DNA of 64,000 nucleotides from Plantactinospora sp. BC1 (GTDB taxonomy: Bacteria; Actinomycetota; Actinomycetes; Mycobacteriales; Micromonosporaceae): positions 2,418,001-2,482,000 of the forward strand of contig NZ_CP028158.1 of the NCBI RefSeq assembly GCF_003030345.1, given 5' to 3'. The position numbers and the translations under genes are program-made. How positions within the stretch are numbered: position 1 is the stretch's first letter; each line of letters opens with the position of its first letter. The notes under the pieces were generated by a model. That model did not search any database, was not told the DNA's origin, and was given only the letters and a program-made list of their open reading frames with translations. Below, piece after piece: positions 45,583 through 54,443 of this stretch.

Positions 45583-45599
45583 CGTCCGATAATCGGACG
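45583..45599. promoter_or_regulatory. 17-bp palindromic operator between hmgA and the fahA operon
   Basis: CGTCCGAT-A-ATCGGACG is a perfect palindrome in the middle of the divergent promoter region, next to another GTCCG half site (45604-45608). It is a probable repressor or activator site for both homogentisate operons. Confidence 0.65.
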
Positions 45600-45626
45600 G
45601 TGTTGTCCGCTAGTCGTAGCGTCCCG

Positions 45627-45632
45627 TAAGTT
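45627..45632 (+). promoter_or_regulatory. -10 box TAAGTT for leaderless gene at 45641
   Basis: TAAGTT ends eight bases before GTG 45641. Confidence 0.45.
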
Positions 45633-45640
45633 CTCTGTTC

Positions 45641-46498
45641 GTGTCAACGCAGGTGCCCCGGCTCTTCGCCGGGCTGGTCGACGACGCCGCCGTCTTCCCG
45701 CCCGGCAGCGCGAGCCTGCCCGACGCGGTCGCCGCGCACCGCCGGCACCGCAATGCCTGGTACGCCCCGCTGGTCGGCCCCCTGCTGCTGCCCGCCTCCG
45801 CCCTGCCCACCCTGCCGGCCCTGCTCGCCGACGACGAGCGGATCGACGTCGGGGTGATCGGCGACGTACCCGTCGAAGAGCTGTACCCGCTGCGCGACCG
45901 CACCGACCCGCGGATCCGGATCCGGCAGGTCGAGATGGCGGTGGCCAAGCGGGGCGAGGACCCGCTGCCCGGCCTCGCCGCGCTCGCCGGCCTCCCCGCC
46001 CAGCTGGACGACGCGGACGTCTACGCCGAGGTCCCGCTCACCTGGGGGCTGCTCGGCGCGCTCGACCGGCTGGCCGACGAGCGGGCCGCCGGCAGGCGGA
46101 TCGCGGCCAAGTTCCGCACCGGCGGGCTGGCCGCCGAACTCTTCCCCACCCCGGTCGAACTGGCCGCCGTGATCGGCGCCTGCCGGGACCGGGAACTGCC
46201 GTTCAAGCTCACCGCCGGACTGCACCACGCGATCCGGCACATCGACCCGGAGACCGGCTTCACCCACCACGGCTTCGTCAACATCCTCGCCGCCACCGCC
46301 GTCGCCTGTTCCGGCGCCGAGGTGGCCGCGGTGGCCGAGACGCTGGCCGCGACCGACCCGCTGCCGCTGGTCGAGGCGGCCCGGTCCCGACGCGAGGAAC
46401 ACCGTCCACTCTGGATCGGCTTCGGCTCGTGCAGCGTGATGGAACCGCTGATCGACCTGGTCCGGCTGGGACTGGTGAACGGAGGCTTCGAGTCGTGA
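45641..46498 (+). CDS. conserved hypothetical protein of the homogentisate operon
   Basis: A 285-aa soluble protein, unknown function, 16 bp upstream of fahA. The pattern of beta strands and helices (GVIGDVPVE, VEMAVAKR, DVYAEVPL, IAAKFRTGG, LPFKLTAGLHHAIRH, LWIGFGSCS) suggests a TIM-barrel-like fold. KFRTGG and KLTAGLHH could be active-site loops. The step between HmgA and FahA, maleylacetoacetate isomerisation, has no other gene here, making this a candidate by context only. Confidence 0.7.
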   Translation: MSTQVPRLFAGLVDDAAVFPPGSASLPDAVAAHRRHRNAWYAPLVGPLLLPASALPTLPALLADDERIDVGVIGDVPVEELYPLRDRTDPRIRIRQVEMAVAKRGEDPLPGLAALAGLPAQLDDADVYAEVPLTWGLLGALDRLADERAAGRRIAAKFRTGGLAAELFPTPVELAAVIGACRDRELPFKLTAGLHHAIRHIDPETGFTHHGFVNILAATAVACSGAEVAAVAETLAATDPLPLVEAARSRREEHRPLWIGFGSCSVMEPLIDLVRLGLVNGGFES

Positions 46499-46514
46499 CA
46501 GTTGGAGGAGACGC

Positions 46515-47720
46515 GTGACCTGGGTGGCGGAGGCGGCCGGATCGGCGTACGGGGTGCACAACCTGCCGTACGGGGTCTTCCGGTCGGCGGGGCGGGCGCC
46601 CCGGATCGGCGTACGGATCGGGAACCTGGTCCTGGACCTCGACGGCGCGGAGGCGGCCGGGCTGGTCCTGGCCGGCGGCGCGCTGCGGCAGCCGACCCTG
46701 AACCCGTTCCTGACGCTCGGCCGGGCGCAGTGGAGCACCGTCCGGACCCGGATCGTGGAACTGCTGACCGAGGAGGAGCACCGGGCGGCGGTGACCCCGC
46801 TGCTGGTCCCGCTGGACCGGGTCGAGCTGGTGATGCCCTTCGAGGTCGCCGACTACGTCGACTTCTACTCCTCCGAGCACCATGCCAGCAACGTCGGGAG
46901 GATCTTCCGGCCGGACGGGCAGCCGCTGCTGCCGAACTGGCGGCACCTGCCGGTCGGCTACCACGGTCGGGCCGGCACGGTGGTGGTCTCCGGTACCCCG
47001 GTGGTCCGCCCGATGGGGCAGCGCAACACCCCCGACGGTCCGGTGTACGGGCCGTCGACCCGGCTGGACATCGAGGCCGAGGTCGGTTTCGTGGTCGGCG
47101 TACCGTCCCCGCTCGGCGAGCGGGTCGGGGTGGACGACTTCGCCGCGCACGTCTTCGGGGTGGTACTGCTCAACGACTGGTCGGCCCGGGACATCCAGGC
47201 GTGGGAATACCAGCCGCTCGGGCCCTTCCTCGGCAAGTCGTTCTGCACCTCGATCTCGCCCTGGGTGGTGCCGCTGGAGGCGCTGGCCGACGCCTGGGTG
47301 CCGGCCCCGGAGCAGGAGCCGGCGGTGCTCGACTACCTGCGGGACGTACCGCACCTGGGGCTGGACCTGCGGCTGACGGTGGACTGGAACGGCACCCGGG
47401 TCAGCGAGCCGCCCTTCGCCGGGATGTACTGGACGCCGGCCCAGCAGCTCGCGCACCTGACGGTGAACGGGGCGGCGCTGCGTACCGGCGACCTCTACGC
47501 CTCGGGCACGGTCTCCGGGCCGCTCCGCGAGCAGGTCGGCTCGTTCCTCGAACTGACCTGGGGCGGCCGGGAGCCGGTGAAGCTCTCCGACGGCTCGACC
47601 CGGACCTTCCTGTCCGACGGCGACACGGTCGGCATCGGCGCCACCGCGCCCGGGCCGGACGGCACCACGGTCGGCCTCGGCGAGGTCGTCGGGACGATCG
47701 TCCCGGCCCGCTCGGCCTGA
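46515..47720 (+). CDS. fahA: fumarylacetoacetase
   Basis: Hydrolyses fumarylacetoacetate to fumarate and acetoacetate, the last step of tyrosine breakdown. The 401-aa protein has the family N-terminus (NLPYGVFR) and catalytic part YVDFYSSEHHASNVGRIF, LPVGYHGRAGTVV, VFGVVLLNDWSARDIQ and LGKSFCTSISPWVV. GTG 46515 has GGAG upstream. It forms an operon with the unknown gene before it. Confidence 0.94.
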   Translation: MTWVAEAAGSAYGVHNLPYGVFRSAGRAPRIGVRIGNLVLDLDGAEAAGLVLAGGALRQPTLNPFLTLGRAQWSTVRTRIVELLTEEEHRAAVTPLLVPLDRVELVMPFEVADYVDFYSSEHHASNVGRIFRPDGQPLLPNWRHLPVGYHGRAGTVVVSGTPVVRPMGQRNTPDGPVYGPSTRLDIEAEVGFVVGVPSPLGERVGVDDFAAHVFGVVLLNDWSARDIQAWEYQPLGPFLGKSFCTSISPWVVPLEALADAWVPAPEQEPAVLDYLRDVPHLGLDLRLTVDWNGTRVSEPPFAGMYWTPAQQLAHLTVNGAALRTGDLYASGTVSGPLREQVGSFLELTWGGREPVKLSDGSTRTFLSDGDTVGIGATAPGPDGTTVGLGEVVGTIVPARSA

Positions 47721-47911
47721 CACCTTCCGATCCGTCCAGCGTACGCACAGCCGGTCTCCAGTCGGCGTTCAGCCGGCTCTCTCCCAGCCGGTCGGACGAA
47801 CTGTGCGATTGACCGGCCGGGACGAGTAACAGGATTGCTCATCGCGCGTTGAGTTACCCGGATGGGGACAAACCCGTCATCAATGGTGATTCACCTTGAA
47901 AGGGTACAAAA

Positions 47912-48109
47912 ATGTTCAACGCGGAAGTTGCTCGCTGGCGCAAGAGCAGCCGTTCCAACGACCAGGGACTCTGCATCGAAGTGGCCGACAACCTGCCCGG
48001 GGTGGTCGGCGTGCGCGACTCGAAGGACCCGGACCCGGTGCTGTCGTTCGAGCCGGCCAGTTGGGCGGCGTTCGTGACCGCGACCAGGACGGGCGCGTTC
48101 GGGAGCTGA
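47912..48109 (+). CDS. orphan DUF397 protein
   Basis: A 65-aa protein with ARWRKSSRSNDQGLCIEVAD, VRDSKDPDPVLSFEPASW, the DUF397 pattern. AAAGGG lies seven bases before ATG 47912. Unlike the copy at 41.6 kb it has no XRE partner next to it. The 190-bp region upstream is AT-rich for this genome. Confidence 0.85.
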   Translation: MFNAEVARWRKSSRSNDQGLCIEVADNLPGVVGVRDSKDPDPVLSFEPASWAAFVTATRTGAFGS

Positions 48110-48114
48110 TCCAC

Positions 48115-48150
48115 ACCGCGCGGTTCCGAGCACTGTCGGGACCGCGCGGT
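48115..48150. repeat. duplicated palindrome after DUF397
   Basis: ACCGCGCGGT, itself a perfect palindrome, occurs at 48115-48124 and 48141-48150. The two can pair as a terminator stem or serve as a paired binding site. Confidence 0.45.
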
Positions 48151-48299
48151 CACGGGGGACCCCGCCCCGGCACCGGGCGTGGCGAGGCCCGCCGACCCGG
48201 GTTGAGTCGCGCCGCGCTGTCACGTTCTGATCACTCTGCGGCGGTCCGCACTGTGGTCTGCCCCTTCCGCCCCGTACCGTGGTGGTCGGGGAGGTGCCC

Positions 48300-48884
48300 A
48301 TGTCGACGGTGGCGTTCAGCCGACTGATCGAGGCGCCCGCCGACGAGCTGTGGCGGGTCTTCACCGACCTGCCCGCCCGCCCCCGATGGCTCTGCCAGGT
48401 CGACCAGGTCGAGGTGCTGCACCCGGCCGGGCCGCCGACCGAGACCGGACTGCCGACCGAGACCGGGCTGTCGACCGAGAGCGGGCTGTCGACCGAGAGC
48501 GGGCGGTCGACCTACAGCGGGTTCGGGGTCGGGACTGTCTGGCGGGAGAGCCGGACCGGCCCGGACGGCACCGTGATGGCCGAGGAGTTCGCCGTCCAGG
48601 AGGCGACACCGCCCCGGCGACTCGTGGTCAGCTCGACCGGCAACGGGGTGGACTACCTGACGACGTACACCTTCGCTCCGGTGCCGGGCCGGCGGCCGGG
48701 CCGGCACCGGACGGTGGTGACGGTCAGCCACCAGGGTGTGCCGACCGCCCGGTACGGCCGGCTGTTGGCGGTGATCTTCGGCGGGCTCGCCGCCCGGGCG
48801 GGCGAGGGCGCGCTGCGCCGGGACCTGGCCGACCTCGCCACCGCCACCGGGCCGGACCGTCGCGGCCCCGCCGTCGCCGCCTGA
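48300..48884 (+). CDS. SRPBCC (START-like) family protein
   Basis: A 194-aa helix-grip protein of the kind that binds hydrophobic ligands. It starts STVAFSRLIEAPADELWRVFTDL, the classic first strand and helix, and ends with an amphipathic helix. A hexapeptide repeat of T-E-T/S-G-L type is inserted after the second helix (about residues 45-75). GGGGAGG precedes ATG 48300. No pathway partner is evident. Confidence 0.75.
   Translation: MSTVAFSRLIEAPADELWRVFTDLPARPRWLCQVDQVEVLHPAGPPTETGLPTETGLSTESGLSTESGRSTYSGFGVGTVWRESRTGPDGTVMAEEFAVQEATPPRRLVVSSTGNGVDYLTTYTFAPVPGRRPGRHRTVVTVSHQGVPTARYGRLLAVIFGGLAARAGEGALRRDLADLATATGPDRRGPAVAA
48435..48524 (+). repeat. 18-bp in-frame tandem repeat, five units
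   Basis: Five 18-bp units beginning CCGACCGAG or TCGACCGAG encode a run of hexapeptides in the SRPBCC gene. Because the unit is a multiple of three, copy changes keep the frame. Confidence 0.8.
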
Positions 48885-49004
48885 TCCCCGCGCCGCCCCC
48901 GCGCCCGTCACCTCTCTGATCGTCCCCGGCCGGTCACCGGATCGTGCACCTGCCAGGCGGCGGACGCCCGGCGGTCGATAGGGTTCGGGCGGAGGTGTCC
49001 GGGC

Positions 49005-50300
49005 ATGGCAACGCCGAACGGCGCGCGGAACTGGTGGCGGCCGGCGGTCGCCATCGCGGTGGCGGTGCTGGTCGTGGTCGGATCCGCCGTGATCGTGCAC
49101 CGGGTGCTGGCGCCGGCCGAGGTGGTCACCCCGGCCCGGGCCGACTATCCGGCCCCGGTGACCGTCCGGCCCGGCGTGGTCGGCACCCTGAACGCGGCAC
49201 CGCTGATCGTCGACGACCGGATCCGGGTCTACGCCACCACCCGGCAGATCCGGGCCGACCGGCCGGTCGACGCACCCACCCGGCGTACGCCCTACTGGTC
49301 GTACCGGCGCTGGCCGGCGCAGGTGGCGGGGCTGGTGGCCGACGGCGGCACGGTGGTGACCCGCTGGTCGGACGGCGAGCTGGTGGCACTGGACGCGCGT
49401 ACCGGCACCGTGCGCTGGCGGGCCACCGGACCCAGCCCCGGGCACGGCTACCTCGGCCGACGCACCGGAGCCGCCACCGTCTACGCCCCGACCGGCCTGC
49501 ACACCGCCCGCACCTCGACCGGCCGGCCCGTACTGGTGGTCGGTGGGACCGCCGACCGGCGCGGGATCGACCTCGACTCCGGCCGGGAACTGTGGCGCCT
49601 CGCCGCCGATCCCACCTGCTCCGACGGGGGCCCGGACGACGAGGCCGCCGCCGGCGCGGGGCAGGGGCTGACCACCACCGACGGGTTCTTCGCCGTCCTC
49701 GACACCTGTGCCGGTTCCCGGGAGGTCGAGTTCCACGACGTGGCCACGGGCAGCCTCGCCGGTCGTTGGCGTCCCGACGACTCCGGGGGGCCGGTGCAGG
49801 TCAGCCCGGTCGGCTGTGCGGCCGGGCGGTCCGGCTGCCGGGCGCTGCGGACGGTCAGCGCCGGGGTGACCCGGGGCTGGCTGGTCGAGGGGGCCCGCCC
49901 GGTACCCGCCCCGGCCCTGGACTCGCCCGATGCCGTACTGGTCGACGAGGTCGCGGTGGCGCCGGCCGGAACCGGGCTGGTGGCCCGCTCGGCGCGCAAC
50001 AATGCCGAACTCTGGCGCTGGTCCGAGGCGGGTCAGGCGCGGCTGGTCGCCGCCCAACCGGGTCGGGTGCACCTGCGTACCGCCGAAGGGGACCTGGTCA
50101 CCCTCGACGCCGCGACCGGGGCGGAAAGGTCCCGCTTCCCGTTCACGTACGGGCGGGACTCGACCACCTGGTCGCCCGGGTTCGCCTACGCCGCCAGCGG
50201 CTTCGTCGCGGTGGAGCGGCTGGCCGAGCCGGTCGACCCGACCGCCGGGGACGACCGCTACTACCTGGCCGCCCAGCCGGTCATCCTGGCCGGCACCTGA
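49005..50300 (+). CDS. membrane-anchored PQQ-like beta-propeller protein
   Basis: A 431-aa protein with one N-terminal helix (residues 14-34) and an outside domain of WD/PQQ-type repeats (GELVALDARTGTVRWRATG, RGIDLDSGRELWRLAAD, GDLVTLDAATGAERSRF). Such propellers are usually scaffolds in the cell envelope. Similar in plan to the protein at 59.6 kb. GGAGG lies upstream of ATG 49005. Confidence 0.8.
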   Translation: MATPNGARNWWRPAVAIAVAVLVVVGSAVIVHRVLAPAEVVTPARADYPAPVTVRPGVVGTLNAAPLIVDDRIRVYATTRQIRADRPVDAPTRRTPYWSYRRWPAQVAGLVADGGTVVTRWSDGELVALDARTGTVRWRATGPSPGHGYLGRRTGAATVYAPTGLHTARTSTGRPVLVVGGTADRRGIDLDSGRELWRLAADPTCSDGGPDDEAAAGAGQGLTTTDGFFAVLDTCAGSREVEFHDVATGSLAGRWRPDDSGGPVQVSPVGCAAGRSGCRALRTVSAGVTRGWLVEGARPVPAPALDSPDAVLVDEVAVAPAGTGLVARSARNNAELWRWSEAGQARLVAAQPGRVHLRTAEGDLVTLDAATGAERSRFPFTYGRDSTTWSPGFAYAASGFVAVERLAEPVDPTAGDDRYYLAAQPVILAGT

Positions 50301-50343
50301 CCCGGCCCACTCCGGCGGACGTGTCTCCTCCGGCGACGCCCCG

Positions 50344-50450
50344 GCCCCCGCTGCTCCGGCTACGGCTCGGTCTGCGCTGCTCCGCTACGACCCGGTCCGC
50401 GCTGCTCCGACGACGACGCGTGCTCTGCGCTGCTCCGGCTACGACGCGGT
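50344..50450 (+). repeat. degenerate direct repeats
   Basis: Four imperfect copies of a 25-30-bp unit containing GCTGCTCCG and ACGAC lie between the beta-propeller gene and the convergent DUF916 gene. Confidence 0.45.
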
Positions 50451-51467
50451 ATCTGCGTCGACCCTGCGACGGCGGTGTGCCCGGCGGGTGACGACCAGGA
50501 GTCCGCCGGCCACGAGCAGGCCGGCCAGCAGCGAACTTCCGAGGATGCCCCACGGGGTGCGCAGCGGCCCGAAGAGGGTGCTCGGCTCGCCCACCCCACC
50601 CGGATCGGGGAAGGTGATCCTCCCGGTACCGGTCTGTCGCACGGTGCCGCTCTGTAGCGCTATGTCGACCTTCCAGGGGCCGTTCGGCAGTTCCCGGGGA
50701 AACCGTACGCCGACCGTGCCCGACGCCCCGGGTCCGAGCGTCGTACCCTCGATCACGTCGAACGGGCCGGCCCGCGTCCCGGCGGGACCCTCGGAGAGGG
50801 AGACCGTTCCGCCGAGGTCCAGCGCCCGCCCGCCGGTGTTGCGCACCTCGATGCCGACCGACGGTACGCCCTGGGCGTCCCGGGCCGGCACCACCTCGCC
50901 GATGGTGAAGCTGGAGGGTGGCTCGCCGCCGATCCCGATGTCGAGATAGACCCGTACGCCGACCCGGTGCACCTGGGTGACGTTGGCCGACTTCTTCGGC
51001 GGGGACTTCGTCGAGGCCCAGATGACGGCGTACCGCTCGCCCTTCGAGGCCGGCGGTGGCACGTCGAGGGTGGCCCGGACCCGGGCCTGCCCGCCGGGTG
51101 GGAGGTCCAGCCGGTCCCGGTCCAGGGAGATCCAGGAGCTCAGCTCGTTCTGGGTCCGGCCCTCGCCGAACCGGAACCGGCCCTCGTCCAGGGTGGCCGC
51201 CGCGGCGTAGAGGTCGATCCGCTGGGTCCGGGCGGTCTTGTTCACCACCAGCAGGTGCCGCCGGATCAGGGTGCCCGGCGGCAGGTGGTCCACGATGTAG
51301 CGCAGCGCCCGTGGGTCGCCGCGCCGGTCCACCGGCGCCTCCAGCAGTTGGATGCCGATGCGCTCCACGTCGGGGTCCCGTGCCGCCGCGCCGGCCTGGG
51401 CGGGTGACAGGCCCAGTCCGGCGAGGCAGGCGAGGAGCAGCGGTACCCAGCCCGCCGGGCGCGGCAC
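50439..51467 (-). CDS. DUF916-like (WxL-interacting) surface protein with C-terminal anchor
   Basis: A 342-aa protein: signal peptide (residues 1-28), two beta-sandwich-like domains (LVVNKTARTQRIDLYAAAA; VGIEVRNTGGRALDLGG), then a C-terminal transmembrane helix (about 308-328) and a basic RRAHRRRR tail. The plan matches the DUF916 proteins that accompany WxL-domain surface proteins in Gram-positives. GTG 51467 lies 31 bp after the WxL-like gene. Confidence 0.7.
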   Translation of the reverse strand: MPRPAGWVPLLLACLAGLGLSPAQAGAAARDPDVERIGIQLLEAPVDRRGDPRALRYIVDHLPPGTLIRRHLLVVNKTARTQRIDLYAAAATLDEGRFRFGEGRTQNELSSWISLDRDRLDLPPGGQARVRATLDVPPPASKGERYAVIWASTKSPPKKSANVTQVHRVGVRVYLDIGIGGEPPSSFTIGEVVPARDAQGVPSVGIEVRNTGGRALDLGGTVSLSEGPAGTRAGPFDVIEGTTLGPGASGTVGVRFPRELPNGPWKVDIALQSGTVRQTGTGRITFPDPGGVGEPSTLFGPLRTPWGILGSSLLAGLLVAGGLLVVTRRAHRRRRVDADTAS

Positions 51468-51498
51468 CGGTCCGGCCGGTACCGCCGTGCTGCGGGGG

Positions 51499-52053
51499 CT
51501 ACGCCACCGAATGCGTCACCGTCCCGGTGTAGGTGCCGGCCTCGGCGCCCAGCGGCACGTTGACGATGATGCCCGGGTTCCAGGTGGCGGAGTTGTTGCC
51601 GGTGCCGCCGACGTGGCTGAACGCGACCACCGGGGTGACGTTGTCCAGCGGTTCGGCGTCGTCGCTGGTGGCCTGGCCGGGGGTGAAGGTGCCGTTGCCG
51701 GTGGTGGCGGTCGCCGGCCCGGACCAGTACTCGACCTCGGTGGCGAGGATGGTCTGGCTCGGCGTACCCGTGCCGGTGGTGAAGACGGTCGACGTCACGC
51801 TCGCCTCCCAGGAGGCGTCGCCCGAGGCGCGGGCGTCGGTGACGGTGACCGCGCCGAGGGAACCGGCGATGGTGGTGCCCGGTGCGCCGGCGCCGAGGTC
51901 GGCCGAGGCGGGCGCGTCGATGTCGAGGGTGCCGGCGGTGACGTCGAAGGTGACGGTGGTGGTGTCGGTCGGTGCCGCCACGGCGGGTGCGGCGGCGAGT
52001 CCCACCGCCGCCGTGGCGGCCACCCCGATCACGAGCATTCTGGCAAGTCGCAC
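51499..52053 (-). CDS. secreted WxL-domain-like surface protein
   Basis: A 184-aa exported protein: basic start, hydrophobic helix, cleavage near AVAA-PTDTTT. The mature part is Thr/Ala/Gly-rich beta structure (VTFDVTAGTLDIDAPASADLG; ending GTYTGTVTHSVA), the typical shape of WxL domain proteins, though a clear WxL tripeptide is not seen. GTG 52053 has GAGGT seven bases upstream. It is first in a two-gene operon. Confidence 0.65.
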   Translation of the reverse strand: MRLARMLVIGVAATAAVGLAAAPAVAAPTDTTTVTFDVTAGTLDIDAPASADLGAGAPGTTIAGSLGAVTVTDARASGDASWEASVTSTVFTTGTGTPSQTILATEVEYWSGPATATTGNGTFTPGQATSDDAEPLDNVTPVVAFSHVGGTGNNSATWNPGIIVNVPLGAEAGTYTGTVTHSVA

Positions 52054-52069
52054 GGGCGGTACCTCACGT

Positions 52070-52126
52070 TTCTCGAATGGTCCGGTGATCTCGGGAGCCG
52101 GAGCAGCTCCGCTACCCATTCGAGAA
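52070..52126 (-). promoter_or_regulatory. long hairpin in the leader of the WxL-like gene
   Basis: TTCTCGAATGG (52070-52080) and its complement (52116-52126) enclose 35 bases that contain a second small hairpin (GGAGC/GCTCC). The structure ends 17 bases before the GTG. Farther upstream the AT-rich stretch to 52184 has TACGCT and TTTAAC as promoter candidates. Confidence 0.5.
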
Positions 52127-52184
52127 GATAGAGCGTATCGTCCTATTTGTGCGTTAAACGCCCTTAATTACCATCGGTTTCGCG

Positions 52185-53336
52185 TTATCGCTGGTTAGCG
52201 AGCTGGTCGGCAACCGCCAGGAAGGCGTCGTTCTCCGCCGGGGTGCCGATGGTGACCCGTACGCCCTCGCCGGCGAAGGGGCGGACGATGATCCCGCGCG
52301 CCTCACACGCCTGCGCGAACGGCACCGACCGGTCCCCGAGCGGCAACCAGACGAAGTTCGACTGGCTCTCCGGCACCGTCGCGCCGACCGGCCCGCCCGA
52401 CAGCCGCTTGCGCAGCGCCTCGGTGACCCGGTCCCGCTCGGCCACCACCAGCGCGCAGCGCCGCCGCACCTCGTCGGCCTGGGCGAGCGCGGCGAGCGCC
52501 CCCGCCTGGGCGGCCAGGCTGGTGGAGAACGGGGTGACCACCTTGCGAACCGCCGCCGCCACCTCCGGATGCCCGACCAGGAAACCGATCCGCAGCCCGG
52601 CCAGCCCCCACGCCTTGGAGAAGGTGCGCAGCACCACCACGTTCGGCCGGTCGCCGTACACCGCCAGGCCGTCCGGCACCTCGGCGTCGGTGACGAACTC
52701 CCGGTACGCCTCGTCGAGCACCACCAGCACGTCGTCCGGCACGGCGGCGAGAAACCGGTCCAGCTCCGCGCGACGCAGACTCGTCCCGGTCGGGTTGTTC
52801 GGGTTGCAGACCAGGATCAGCCGGGTCCGGTCGGTCACCGCCGCCGCCATCGCCGCCAGGTCGTGCCCGTGGCCGGCGTCGTTGGGCACCCGCACGCTGG
52901 TCGCGCCGCTGGTCGCCACGATGATCGGGTACGCCTCGAAGGAGCGCCACGAGTAGACCACCTCGTCCCCGGGCAGGCAGGTCGCCCGGACCAGGTGCTC
53001 GGCCAGCGCCACCGACCCGCAGCCGGTGGCGATCCGGTCCGGGTCCACGCCGTGCCGTTCGGCGAGCGCGGCGCGCAGCGCCAGTACGCCCATGTCCGGG
53101 TACCGGTGCGCGCCGGCCACCGCCTCGGCGACCGCCTCGACCACCCCGGGCAGCGGCCCGTACGGCACCTCGTTGCTGGCCAGCTTGATCGCTTCCGGCA
53201 GCCCCAGCTCCCGGGCCAGGTCGGCCGGGCTGCGCCCGGGCACGTAGTTCGGCAGCGCGTCGAGATCGGCGCGGGTCAGCCGGGGAGCCCCGGGCCGCCG
53301 GTCGGGGCCGGGGGTGGAACTGGTCGGACCGGTCAT
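52185..53336 (-). CDS. pat: aromatic amino acid / histidinol-phosphate aminotransferase (Pat type)
   Basis: PLP-dependent class I aminotransferase, 383 aa. [48 protein letters not shown] and the PLP-lysine motif [17 protein letters not shown] are present. The sequence follows M. tuberculosis Rv3772 (aromatic aminotransferase Pat) more than HisC from a his operon. Lying in one strand run with hpd, it probably converts tyrosine to 4-hydroxyphenylpyruvate. It overlaps the upstream RDD gene by four bases. Confidence 0.88.
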   Translation of the reverse strand: MTGPTSSTPGPDRRPGAPRLTRADLDALPNYVPGRSPADLARELGLPEAIKLASNEVPYGPLPGVVEAVAEAVAGAHRYPDMGVLALRAALAERHGVDPDRIATGCGSVALAEHLVRATCLPGDEVVYSWRSFEAYPIIVATSGATSVRVPNDAGHGHDLAAMAAAVTDRTRLILVCNPNNPTGTSLRRAELDRFLAAVPDDVLVVLDEAYREFVTDAEVPDGLAVYGDRPNVVVLRTFSKAWGLAGLRIGFLVGHPEVAAAVRKVVTPFSTSLAAQAGALAALAQADEVRRRCALVVAERDRVTEALRKRLSGGPVGATVPESQSNFVWLPLGDRSVPFAQACEARGIIVRPFAGEGVRVTIGTPAENDAFLAVADQLANQR

Positions 53337-54415
53337 GACTCGGGACCTCCGATGCGATCAGGCGGGCTGCCGGTGGGCTCGGCCGGGGGAGGGGCCGAGG
53401 AGGTCGACCGGACCACCACGGTCTGCCCCCGCTTGTCGTGCAGGGCCTGCCGCAGCGGCCGGTCGAAGAACGCGAGCGCGCAGTCGACGAGCTGGATCAG
53501 GAAACCGATGCCGCAGCAGCTCCAGAGGAAGACCGGCAGGCCGAGCATGTTCCACCGCCGGAAGGAGCGGCCGAAGCCCAACTGCTCGGTCTCGGCCAGC
53601 GGTACGACCTTGATCCCCATCACCCGCTTGCCGAAGGTCTGCCCGGTGTTGGCCACCGACGGCACCTCGTAGGCGAACCAGAGCGCGACCGCGATCAGCA
53701 GGATGACCACCTGGAGGCCGTCGGCCTGCGGGCTCACCTGGGGCAGCCCCTCGGTGGTCGACTCGCCGGCCAGGGCACGCCGCCAGATCTCCCGGGTGAC
53801 CGGCTCGACCTCCTGGACGAAACGCCAGACGAACCAGCCGTTGACCACCACGTTGAGCAGCAGCACCAGGCTGATGTCGATCAGCCGGGCGAGCACCCGG
53901 GCACCGAGCGGGGCCAGCTCCAGCCCGTGCGGCCGGGGCGGTGGCGCGGCCCAGTACGGATGCGGCCAGCCTGGCGGCGGCTGCCCGTACGGCGGCATCC
54001 CGGCCGGCGGCCCGTACGGCTGGCCCGCCGGACCCGCACCGGGCCAGCCCGGCGCGGCCGGTGGCCCGGAGGCCGGCGGTCCGCTCGGCGGTGCGCCGCT
54101 GACCGGCGGCGTCCCACCCTGCGGCGGAGCGCTGACCGGTGGCCCGGCCCAGGGCGGTCCGCCCCACGGCGCGGCCGGTCCGCCGGGCGCCCCGGCCGGG
54201 GGCGGCGCCGCCGGTGAGCCGGGCGCGGCGGGCGAACCCGGTGCGCCGGCTCCGCTGGACGGTGCGGGGGCCGGCTCGGGCTCCTCGGCCGGCGGCGGGC
54301 CGGGCGGCGGAGTGGCGTCGACGGGCAGCGGTGCGCCCACCCAGCCCTCGCCGTCCCAGTACCGCTGGGTGGTCGGCTCGGCGGGATCGGCGTACCAGCC
54401 CGGCTGCACCGTCAC
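53333..54415 (-). CDS. DUF2510/RDD-family membrane protein
   Basis: A 360-aa protein. The N-terminal DUF2510 motif ([18 protein letters not shown]) is followed by about 120 residues of Pro/Gly/Ala and a C-terminal RDD domain of three helices ([26 protein letters not shown]). RDD proteins are membrane proteins of mostly unknown function. Its stop overlaps the aminotransferase start (ATGA), tying it to the tyrosine genes. Confidence 0.85.
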   Translation of the reverse strand: MTVQPGWYADPAEPTTQRYWDGEGWVGAPLPVDATPPPGPPPAEEPEPAPAPSSGAGAPGSPAAPGSPAAPPPAGAPGGPAAPWGGPPWAGPPVSAPPQGGTPPVSGAPPSGPPASGPPAAPGWPGAGPAGQPYGPPAGMPPYGQPPPGWPHPYWAAPPPRPHGLELAPLGARVLARLIDISLVLLLNVVVNGWFVWRFVQEVEPVTREIWRRALAGESTTEGLPQVSPQADGLQVVILLIAVALWFAYEVPSVANTGQTFGKRVMGIKVVPLAETEQLGFGRSFRRWNMLGLPVFLWSCCGIGFLIQLVDCALAFFDRPLRQALHDKRGQTVVVRSTSSAPPPAEPTGSPPDRIGGPES

Positions 54416-54443
54416 CGGGACGACCTTGGTTGAGTCCTGACGT

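Noticed and set aside
45641-46498. Annotating the gene as maleylacetoacetate isomerase
   Set aside because: No motif supports it; context only, so it is kept as a hypothesis.
52185-53336. Calling the aminotransferase hisC
   Set aside because: No his genes nearby; sequence and the hpd neighbourhood favour the aromatic Pat type, though histidinol-phosphate activity is not excluded.
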